In this document: one piece after another, positions 47,669 through 57,011 of the stretch
Layout of the letters: every line of letters starts with the position of its first letter
Position numbering within the stretch: the stretch's first letter is position 1
Assembly (NCBI GenBank): GCA_949592205.1
Contig: CATIUR010000004.1
Span: forward strand, 99,254,837 to 99,318,836
Origin: Helichrysum umbraculigerum
Lineage: Eukaryota; Streptophyta; Magnoliopsida; Asterales; Asteraceae
Direction: 5' to 3'
Length of the DNA: 64,000 bases
Made by a program: the position numbers and the translations under genes
Notes under the pieces: model-generated
The model's input: only the letters and a program-made list of their open reading frames with translations
What the model was told of the DNA's origin: nothing
Database searches by the model: none

Positions 47669-48887
47669 GAGTAAATTACATTCCCAGTCCCTATAGTATG
47701 TCACGTATTTCACTCCCCGTCCCTGGGTCGAATTTTTTACTGATTCAGTCCCTTGACCCGAATTTTTGTTTCATTCCCAGTCCCTCAACCTATTTTCTCC
47801 ATATAAAATGACTTATATATCCTTTAAGTTTTATTTTTAATTAATTTTAATTTAATAAAAAAATCAATTAAAAAACCCTACCCCTTCTTCTTGTCAAAAC
47901 TTTCATCAAACCCAGACACCCGCTATTCAACCTTTCTTCTACCTCATTTTCACATCATTCTTTAACATACTACCGGGAAAAAAAAAACCGGCCGATGAAC
48001 CTTCCCCCGCGAATTGGATGTCGTTGTTTCCTCCCCTAGAACTCCTGCCGATGAACCCTTAATATTATCTATCTCTTTCTCATTTGCTACTCACTTAAGA
48101 TCTAACACCACGTTGGCCGATCTGTAACTCCCTTAGATCCGTTTTCCACGACTCACCCTACTTCCTATCGGCGATAGCTGAAACCTCCGTTCACATTTTT
48201 GCAAGTCACCGTTGGTGATTTGAAGCAACATCGGATTCTGTTATTGTGATTTGGGATGGCAAACCAGTGGTGGTGGCACATCGATTAGAGGTGGTGACAC
48301 ACCGGTGACCATGCAGTTGCCACGTAATTGTTAGAAAACCCACAACCGTCAACCACCGTATCTTCTCTATTTCCATAACCACCACCACAGGTGAGGATGA
48401 AATGATGAATTGACTTCGACAAGATCGAAATTCAAACTAGTAGCAGCAATGGGGTTTACATATTCAGGCAAGGTTCCGGCCGATTGGTGGTTTTGATCTT
48501 ATATTTTAGATTAAGAGAATGGGTTTTAATATGTGTGTCATGTAGTTTAAGATTAGATGATAAAAGAATCAAAATATGATTGTATTATTGTACCTGATGA
48601 TAATGAATGGTGTTGAAGTTGTGACAATGATGATGATATAATGAAGATGCGGTGATGATGTCTATGTTTACTTTGAATTAAAAATAAAACAAAAAACAAA
48701 AAGAAAAGTTTTTTGAATTAATAAATAAAAGATAAGCAAAAGACTATTTTACCCTTATCTATATTGGAGGAGGGATCGGTAGTGAAACAAAAACCCGGGT
48801 CAAGGGACTAAATTCGCAAAAAACCCGACCGAGGGACGGGGAGTGAAATACCTGACATACTACAGGGACGGGGAATGTAATTTACTC
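47669..48887. mobile_element. Mutator-like non-autonomous transposon with 9-bp target duplication
   Basis: The ends GAGTAAATTACATTCCC and the complement GAGTAAATTACATTCCCC begin inverted repeats of roughly 120-130 bases rich in GTCCC and GGGAC. The flanks are AAAAAAGAT at 47660-47668 and 48888-48896. The ~950-base interior has no convincing ORF. The element sits about 150 bases upstream of the start codon of the MEE22-like gene. Confidence 0.9.
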
Positions 48888-49075
48888 AAAAAAGATTAGA
48901 TAAAATGTTAGAAAACAATGTTTTATTGAAATTGTTGGTTTAACTAGGGGGTGTTTGTTTTATAGGAGGAATTGGACCAATTGGTAATGGGTAGGGGTTA
49001 AAAAAGATTATAAAAAGAAGGAAATATATGATTTCCTCAAGTATTATTTATGTTTATTAAATATTATATTAATTA

Positions 49076-49245
49076 CTCCCATGCAAAATGTTTATATTAT
49101 CATTTCGTGATGTCAAAAATAAGTGTCCACTTTGATATTTTAATCAATTAAAGTATGTTATTTGATTGATAAAAAGTCTAGTTAGTGAAGAATTTTAAAA
49201 TTGTGTGCAAAATCAAATTAGAGAGTAAGACTGGAACGGAGGGAG
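49076..49245. mobile_element. Stowaway-type MITE
   Basis: It begins CTCCC and ends GGAACGGAGGGAG between TA dinucleotides. The core AAAAATAAGTGTCCAC and TTATTTGATTGAT is shared with the MITE at 28148. The left arm carries about 30 extra bases. Confidence 0.6.
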
Positions 49246-49400
49246 TAACTGGTTTGGATTCTAAATTAAATAGTGTATTAAACAATGAAAAAAATGAAAA
49301 CATCTAGGTGTGAGTATGCGAGAGACATGGTGAAGTAGATATTTGCCAAAATGAGGGAGTGTTCTTTTGTTAGTAAACCAAGATAAACCTAACATAATAA

Positions 49401-50605
49401 GAGCACAGGGTGTGATGACACTGTTTTCACAGTGTCCTGGAAAGTGTTCTAGAGAATGTTGTTGCTGAAGATTCTGTGGTATGGTGGCACTGTTTTCACA
49501 GTATTATGGAGTTTTTTATTATTTGTTTTTATTGTTTTATTAATGTAAATAATTTTATAAATTAATATTCAAAAACAAATAAATTAAATAAAACAACATT
49601 TAATTCATTAAAACAAAATAAAAAAATTACAAATCCTAAAAATTAAAATGCATAATTTAAAGAAATAATTTAAAAAGTCCTAAAAATTAAAAATGCAATA
49701 CAAGTAAAATCAATCATCTCCGGCTCCTGTTCCCGATCCTGAAGCGTACGCTTCATTCCACCTTTGTTCAGGATACATCCAAAGATGCTCCACAAGGTCG
49801 GCTCGAAGTCCCTCGTGCGTCTCCCGATCACGTAGTTCCTTTGTTTTCCTCTCGTATGTGTTACACCTCTCGATCCAAAAACCTTCTATGTTCTCAACAG
49901 GTACATAATATTCTTCATTCTCGGCAATGTTGAAACCGTTGTCTTCAATTATCATGTTATGCAGTATGATACAAGCATACATGATTCGTTTTATAGCGTT
50001 TATTTTATAAGCTCTTGCCGGTTGTTGTAGTATATGCAACCTTCCTTGTAAAACACCAAAAGTCCGCTCAACATTCTTTCGGGCGGTCGATTGTTTCCTA
50101 CTGAAATAAACCCTCTTTTGATCAATCTCGCTTGAAAATTCCTTCACGAACGCTGCCCATGATGGGTATATCCCACAGCAAGATAATACCCTCTATCGTA
50201 ATCCATATCGGCCACTGTATATGGAACTTGTGTAAAATGTATATGTATTTTGTATTGAAATTGAGAGAAAGATGAGATTGTGAGGTGTGATTTTTAGTGT
50301 AAAAGTATGTATGTATATATAGAGATGTGTATAATTTTTTGGGAATTTTTTTTTTTTTTTGGTCAAACTAGCCGTTTAACGGCTATAATTTTTTTTTTTT
50401 TAAAAACATTTTTTTATTTAATCGTTTGAAAGCAAAAACCAAAAAAAAATAGAAGACGTTGCCTTCTTCGCAGTTCGGATTGAAACGTTGGCCCCAAAAC
50501 GTAGACCGGAATGCCATCGGAAACGCTGTCCCGATGCGGCGGAACGCCGTCCGACGGCGTTCTCGGTCAAAAACGGCGATTGTTTTCCCCCCACACCGTG
50601 TGCTC
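49401..50605 (-). mobile_element. Internally deleted PIF/Harbinger transposon
   Basis: The ends GAGCACAGGGTGTG (left) and GAGCACACGGTGTG (right, complement) are bordered by TAA at 49398-49400 and 50606-50608, the trinucleotide duplication of this superfamily. The interior holds only the 3' part of the nuclease gene, joined to a promoter-like leader on the minus strand. Confidence 0.88.
49710..50225 (-). pseudogene. Harbinger nuclease (DDE_Tnp_4), C-terminal part, frameshifted
   Basis: The open frame 50147-49710 has ARKNVERTFGVLQGRLHIL and MYACIILHNMIIED. These are the end of the catalytic DDE nuclease domain of PIF/Harbinger and ALP1-like proteins. Upstream, PYTVADMDYDRGYYLA lies in another frame, and the shift occurs near 50170, consistent with one or two lost bases. 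The first catalytic Asp region is absent. Directly upstream (50230-50340) the minus strand looks like a TATA box with a CT-rich leader, so the deletion removed the first part of the coding sequence. Confidence 0.85.
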
Positions 50606-50608
50606 TAA

Positions 50609-52383
50609 GTGGGTTTAACGAATCCCATAAATTTTTAATTTAAGAGTTAATTGAATGGTTTGTCTACGTAGTTTACACACAATTGCACTATCAGCCCCTA
50701 TATTTCACTTTATGCACCGGTAGTACAAAAACATAAAAGTTGTTGCACGTCTGGTCCCTCCTCCAACTGAAATGACTAAGTTACCTTTATTTATACACAC
50801 ACGCGAAATAAGAAAAAGAAAAAAAAAAAAAAGACGAGCGTCGGTTTTTCGACGGAAAAAACCTGATGGCGCGGTGTTATTGGTGTCGGTTCCGTCAATT
50901 TTAACCGACAGAAGCCGACATAGACCACTGGGAGCGCTCTTATAAATTATATGAGTCAAATTGTTAAACATAGTAAAAATAACTAAGTCTAAGCAGTCAA
51001 AACTCATAGTAGATTAAGACATCACCCCCATAACATTATAAATCTCACGGTTATGTGGTGATATATCTATTAAGCTATTATTGTTGACTAAGAAGGTCAT
51101 ATTGCAAATTTGCGTAACCATATTGCAGATTTGTTGAACCATATTGAAGATTTGCCTTATGTCAGACAATAGCCTTATCTCAGACAAGGCCCCTATCGCA
51201 GACAAGAGCCTTATTCCCGACTAAAGAGTCGTATTGCTCAGTCATATTGCAGATTTCCATTTATGTCAGATAATGACCTCTTTGCAAACAGGTCGAGTGT
51301 CAATTTTGAACAATTTGACAACATACGGTTCAGGTGATAATATCTTACCCATATGATATGACCCATGACCCATGAAGTCCGACTCCCATTTAGTTCAGTT
51401 GCCCTTATGAGCAATTCAAGAGGCTTGTAAGTTATGTCCATTGAACATAAATCATTGATCGTACTATGAGTTGTTTAATACTTCAATTACAAGTTTATTT
51501 GATTGATCCAATATGAAACTGGTGATTACATCAGTTACATTGAGGATATATAAGATTGCCAGGATACCTCAACGAATAAGCACACACATAAAACATCTTA
51601 TTTATTGCATTTTCAGGCAAGATTCAACTTCGGTTGTACATAGCTTTTAGTCGTTGTACCCTGTAAAACAGACGCCGTGTAAATCTGTTTTTAGGGAACT
51701 GCGTTGAACACGGACATCGACTTATCACCTGTTGATACGATTTGTTTTTACTCATTGTTGTATGTCTTCTTTCCATTTTATTGATAGTTCATTATTACTC
51801 ATCGATGTATGTCTTCTTTCCATTTCATTGATAGTAATTGTATCAAAATTATTTTCTAATTTGTTTAGTTTGTAATTGTATTGTAGTTAATTCAGTATAA
51901 TAATGAAGTTATATTCGGGTATGGGTATTTTTCCTTACAGTCACAACCTCGTGACTAAAGCACACAACTTCATATTTAAATGCTCACCTTGATACCGCTA
52001 GTACACTTTCCCTTTATAAAAAAAGGAAAAAAGTTTTAATTGATACTTTTCTATTTGATATTTTGTTTTAATTAAATGTCTACTTTTTTTTTCCAAAATA
52101 AGTATCAAATTTTTAACCAATAAAAATACTTTTCAATGATCATAATAAATTTGTATTAGTTTACAGTGTGATGATCCTCACTTTTCGTATATTTTAATCA
52201 AACTTATAGGGGACACCTGATTTGGAACTCAGAGAGAATAATTAAATACTTTATTAGTTAATTCCCAACTCACAATCGGACATACTTATAGAAACAAATA
52301 TCTATCATTTGTGATTTATTCTTGGGGGTTGATAGATACAACAACAATATAATCGATACACCAAAATGTACATTTGTCAAAGC
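50609..52383. other. Intergenic stretch without recognisable gene
   Basis: No domain or transposon end is seen. Between 51090 and 51240 short imperfect repeats occur (CATATTGCAGATTTG-like, and AGACAA/GCCTTAT units of about 20 bases). Confidence 0.5.
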
Positions 52384-52384
52384 T

Positions 52385-52560
52385 AGGGGTGCAAAATCGA
52401 AACCGGTTTTTTTGATAACCGAACGGTTAACCGGTAATCGGTTTTTTGAAAACCGGTGTTTTTTTAACCGAACCGGTTATTATATAACCGAACCGGTTTT
52501 AGTCGGTTTTAGGTTTTTGGACTGACCGGTTTTTTCAGATAATCGGTTTAAACTGGTTTT
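52385..52560. repeat. AACCGG/CCGGTT subterminal repeat cluster
   Basis: More than ten copies of AACCGG or its complement occur within 180 bases of the hAT end. In this superfamily such clusters are transposase binding sites. Confidence 0.7.
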
Positions 52561-52736
52561 TTTCGGAAAAAACCCATTTCTATCCATTTTTTTGGCATTT
52601 TTGGGTGTTTTTGCCCCCTAAAAACACTATAAATATGCTTGGTTAGTTTGGGTTCAAACCACAACAACAACCTTCCAATATTCTCTCAAAAATCACTATA
52701 AATCTCTCAAAAATATATATACTTTTCGTTTGCAAA

Positions 52737-53243
52737 ATGGAAAATATACAATCTCAAGCTTCCGGTTTCGGTTCCGTTGGTAGCAATTTACGAAAGAAAG
52801 CTTACACAAACGATGATATCATGCAAGTTAAATCAACGAACCGAAACCAAGAAGTTTGGGTGAATTATGATTTGTGCATTATGAATGATGGGGCGAGTAA
52901 GGCTCGTTGCAAGAGATGTGGGAACTTTTATAACGCTTCATCAAACTCCACATTACGAGCTCACATGACCGCGGCTTGTAGATCGAATAATCAAGATGCC
53001 TCACAATCGACACTTGGTTCGGATGGTGGGGTTTTTATATACGACAATGATGCGCTTCGAGAAGATTTTACAAAGTTTGTCATCCAAGAGGCGCTTCCAT
53101 TCAACCACTTCGACAACCAACGACTTACGGGTATTATCAAAAAGAAACTACAACCGCGATACCAACAAGTAAGTCGTACTACCCTAAGAAACGATGCTTT
53201 TACTTTATGGAAAAATGCTAAAAAAGATATAATTGATGGTTTT
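52737..53243 (+). pseudogene. hAT transposase N-terminus with BED zinc finger, interrupted
   Basis: From ATG at 52737 the frame gives 169 residues. A BED-type finger lies at about residues 57-83 (CKRCGNFYNASSNSTLRAHM followed by Cys; ligands Cys, Cys, His, Cys). The next part (FTKFVIQEALPFNHFDNQRL) is the usual region of hAT transposases of the RICESLEEPER/DAYSLEEPER type. The frame ends where the Athila LTR begins at 53244, before the catalytic and dimerisation domains. It is therefore a broken transposase, not a host gene, though domesticated relatives exist. Confidence 0.85.
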
Positions 53244-55628
53244 TGATATCGTGTAAAAAGTCACATTTTTACTACCGATATCTCTCTCATTCTGGAGCAA
53301 ATACTTGGCATTTGAACTCAAACAACGCGCAAATCAATGATCATATGTTAAGAAGATCAAAACAAGGTTGCACGATAAAAATCAAGCAAAACGGCCGAGA
53401 AACGAAGATTCCACATACGTTTGAAGATTCAAGGCTTAAAAACGAGATTTCAAGACTAAAGTGCCCTCCACCAACATCCATTATTTCCAAGATGTTCGTT
53501 TTCAAAATTCGAATCCAACAAAAGAAGAATCAACCAAAACGGGTGAAAGATGAAGATTTCGCGCCCGCCGGAAGATCCAAATGATCCGTACGCAATATCT
53601 GGAGCTAGGGACCTCATTTCAGGGCCTATCTTATGTCAAAATCTTCATTTTTGAATTACGAATCCAACAAAAAAAGAATCAACTCAAACGGATGTATAAC
53701 GAAGAAAACACGCACGAATCAAGAAACGAAGCAACAAACGACGCAACGGGGCGGGGGTGGGCCCACCGCCGCCGGCTGGACCCCCACCGCCGTCGGCCAC
53801 CTGTGTCCCGCCCCGGTTTCCGTTTTTGGTAACTTTTGGTACCCGGTGCGCCTACTTTTCGTGTTGTACAGTACCCGGTGCGCCTACTTTTCGCGTTGTG
53901 CGGTACCCGGTGCACCCTTTTGGCTACCTTTTGCTAACATGCACCACTTGGTGCTAATGTGAGCCAAAGCTCACCTATAAATAGGTTGCTTAGGTTCATT
54001 TGTAACACACCACTATATGCACACATTCTAGCATATTTCACACTTTCTCACCATCCATTCTTTTCTTTCTTTATTGTAATACTTCCTTGAGTAATTAGAC
54101 TAGCTAATTAACTAGTCAAGGAAGACTTGTACGGAGGTTCTCCGGGACGCATTTGTAGGTACGAGTTATTATATTTCTTTATCGGGTTTTAATCTATCTT
54201 CCATATTTAATTATACTCTTTCTTTCTTTAATAAATTTAAATATGTATGCTAGAATTGCCATGATTAGCTAAATAACTCAATTGTCTGCTATGATAGTCA
54301 TTTAGGAGAGATTTAAATATGCGATTATATTGTATGTTATGAGATTGCGGGTGTTGTGTATTATGAATAGATGTAGGAATCGAATCTTTATCGTTTATCT
54401 ACCAAACTCATGTTGTGACTAAAACCTTATCCAAAAATGAACGTAGCTAACTCATATGGTATAGGTCACTTAGTTATACTATGTTTGATTGAATCATTGA
54501 GCTTGGCATGGCCGTTGTTCTCTAGACCAAATTAGGATCCAAGAGACACGGAATATGGGAATAGAGGTAGATTGAGATTTAATTCAGACAGACGGTATTT
54601 TTGAGACAACTTTCGGAATACCCTCGATTTAATTAATACATTTGTATGCTTAGGTTTAACTATTGTCTTGATTGTCTTATTGCATGTTCTTGTTTGATTG
54701 TTGCCTTAGGATTATCGTACTAGTAAAAAACACCTAGCCTTAATTATTGTGAAATAACATGATGGCCCCTATTCGACTGTTCTTCGATATAGTACTGGAA
54801 ATGCTTATGGCAAGGTACAAACGTATGAAAGTCGAGAACGACCGAAGGTAGTTGTGTTATGGATCAATTAACAAACCTATTACTTAAGTTTCTATTACTT
54901 AAGTTTCTATTTGTAATATAAACCACCCCTGTCTTGTTGCATACTTGAGTAATGTTGATAATTCATACGAATAAGTGATGACATCTTATCTGACCGCTTA
55001 GACCAGTTCTTCCAACCTATTCCGACGAGGGTAAAACCCGTTTACAAGATTGTTTATTCAACAAACTGTGCCATGATTCGGACGTCTATGATGACCGAGA
55101 TTGGGGAATAGGATACAAGATTAACTGTTAGATAATATGGACATGCATTTGAGAGAACTTTCGGTGTATGTTTTATGTATTATGCAACCCACGTGACATT
55201 CTATTTGCCTGATTGTGGACACTTCCGCGTTGGCCCGATAGTAGGATTGTAGCAATAACTCACATTAACTTATGAACTTATCCTCATTAGAACTCTTCAC
55301 GCTTTAATATCACCTTAACCACTTCATAGTAGACAATCGCTTTAACTGCTGAACGCCCGAAGTAACCTCCATTTCCGACTTAATTTAGTTTAATTTTAGA
55401 ATAGAAAACCCAAAACCTAAACCAACTCTCTTCCACCCTAGCTAAATTCATAAAAGTCTCTAAATTCTCCTAGTTTCAATTCGTCGCGCTTTAAAGAACG
55501 ATCCTAGGTCATACTTATCCTTTGCTAGCCCGTAGATTAGCAATAGTAGTAACCCTAGGCCCCAGCCTTATAAATTTAAAACCCACTGTTGTAACTAGAT
55601 AGTTATCGTTAACGACACCGACCTATCA
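53244..55628 (+). repeat. 5' LTR of the Athila element
   Basis: It starts TGATATCG and ends CCTATCA, with TGATA/TATCA inverted ends and 2385 bases. It includes a GC-rich block (53740-53820), three direct repeats of GGTACCCGGTGC (53838, 53870, 53902) and a TATA box at 53976-53984. Confidence 0.93.
53976..53984 (+). promoter_or_regulatory. TATA box of the Athila 5' LTR
   Basis: TATAAATAG lies 70-140 bases after the three 32-base direct repeats. The same arrangement occurs in the solo LTR. Confidence 0.7.
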
Positions 55629-55645
55629 GGGAGCCAACAAGTTTT

Positions 55646-55663
55646 TGGCGCCGCTGCCGGGGA
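55646..55663 (+). other. Primer-binding site (tRNA-Asp type)
   Basis: TGGCGCCGCTGCCGGGGA lies 17 bases after the LTR end and is identical to the site of the minus-strand Athila at 6808-6825. Confidence 0.9.
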
Positions 55664-55796
55664 AGCGTCGGCGACCGATTTTAGGAAATTTAGTAACTTT
55701 AGTATTTAGCGATCCTTTTGAAAGATTAATATCAATCAAAAGTTAACTTTTTGCCCTTAGGATTAGTTTAGATTAGTTTTATTTTATTAACCAACT

Positions 55797-57011
55797 ATGT
55801 CAACCCCTTATTTTAATTTAACCAACATTACACCAAGTGGATCATTAACCCAACTTTTGACCATTCCTTCACCAACAACCCATTTGCATTCCTCAAAACA
55901 ACTTTTATCTGATTTTATACTAGAACAAAATGTCATAAACAATAGGGTAGCCAGATTTCAAGACAACATTGATGCCATGATAAAAATTTCCGACAAATTA
56001 ATTTCTAACATAGAGTCTATTTTGGAAAACTTGAATTTTATTGAGGAAAGTACGTCGGCGACTACCATTCAACCCAATGATGTGTTAATCGTCACGAGGG
56101 GAGGAAAAATAACCGAAGTTGATCCACCACCACCAGATGACACCCCCGAAAATACTTCTTCGCCTACACTTGCACCGAGTGAACATGTGTCCATTGACAT
56201 CCCTGTCACAACACCTAATCCATCACCAACCAAAACTCCGGATAATGTACCTCGCATGAGAATACCTTATCTCGGTAGACTTAAAAAGGAAAAGCAAGAA
56301 GCCCAATTCGGTAAATACCTGGAAATGTTTAAAAGCTTGCACTTGAATGTTAGACTATTAGATGCTTTAGTAGAAATGCCCACATGTGCCAAATTCTTTA
56401 AAGAACTTCTTTCAAACAAAGAAAAACTCAGGCAAATAGTTAGTTTACCCTTAGATGCTGAATGCTCTTTAATTGTACAACATGGTCTTCCACCTAAGTT
56501 AGGAGACACTGGACGTTTTACAATACCTTGTTTTCTCCAAGATATCCAAATTAGTAATGCTTTAGCTGACCTAGGTGCTAGTGTTAATCTTATGCCTTAT
56601 TCCCTCTATAAGAAATTAGGATTAGATAACCTACTGCCTACTCGTATGACCATCCAACTAGCAGACAGATCAGTTAAACTCCCTCGAGGAATTGCTGAAG
56701 ATGTCATGGTCAAGGTCGATAAGTTCGTCTTTCTAGTGGACTTCATCATCATGGATATAGAGGAAGACACCCACATCCCACTCATCATTGGCAGACCTTT
56801 CTTAAATACTGCCAATGCCATAATCGACGTAAACGAAAAATCTTTAAAACTAAGAGTCGGGAAAGAGGAGGTCACCTTTAATGTCGATCGATTAATGAAG
56901 CAACCGCTGGAAAAGGACCTTGGTTTGTGCGATACTATGCAGGACATTTTTGATGAACATCTCCACGAAGTGTTGGCACTATCAGCCAGAACCCGATACC
57001 TACCACGGTAG
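55797..57011 (+). CDS. Athila gag C-terminal part plus aspartic protease (no capsid domain)
   Basis: This 404-codon frame starts about 134 bases after the primer site. Residues 1-150 are Ser/Thr/Pro-rich with no capsid motif. The usual Athila gag tail follows (PYLGRLKKEKQEAQFGKYLE, about residues 160-210), then a retropepsin-like protease with ADLGASVNLMP (catalytic Asp258) and the flap/psi-loop partner IIGRPFL near residue 330. The protease cuts the polyprotein. The capsid region present in the related gag at 5781-6689 is missing, so this copy either lost it by deletion or belongs to a capsid-less subtype. The frame ends at 57011 while pol continues in another frame. Confidence 0.88.
   Translation: MSTPYFNLTNITPSGSLTQLLTIPSPTTHLHSSKQLLSDFILEQNVINNRVARFQDNIDAMIKISDKLISNIESILENLNFIEESTSATTIQPNDVLIVTRGGKITEVDPPPPDDTPENTSSPTLAPSEHVSIDIPVTTPNPSPTKTPDNVPRMRIPYLGRLKKEKQEAQFGKYLEMFKSLHLNVRLLDALVEMPTCAKFFKELLSNKEKLRQIVSLPLDAECSLIVQHGLPPKLGDTGRFTIPCFLQDIQISNALADLGASVNLMPYSLYKKLGLDNLLPTRMTIQLADRSVKLPRGIAEDVMVKVDKFVFLVDFIIMDIEEDTHIPLIIGRPFLNTANAIIDVNEKSLKLRVGKEEVTFNVDRLMKQPLEKDLGLCDTMQDIFDEHLHEVLALSARTRYLPR

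Larger units (their letters stand above)
52384..53243 (+). mobile_element. 5' part of a hAT transposon, cut by an Athila insertion
   Basis: It begins TAGGGGTGCAAAATCGAAAC, a typical hAT terminal sequence. About 170 bases of dense AACCGG/CCGGTT subterminal motifs follow, then a TATAAATA box (near 52629) and a BED-finger transposase start. The element continues after the Athila insertion, outside the window, so its other end and target duplication cannot be checked. Confidence 0.8.

Noticed and set aside
48206..48388. 60-codon minus-strand frame inside the Mutator-like element
   Set aside because: Short, no domain, and in the non-coding interior of the transposon.
53243..53584. Open frames in the Athila LTRs (also at 18432-18740, 62998-63387 and their partners) that look alike across copies
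   Set aside because: They are alike because the LTRs are homologous. The reading frames are short, Lys/Asn-rich, start near the LTR edge and match no protein family.
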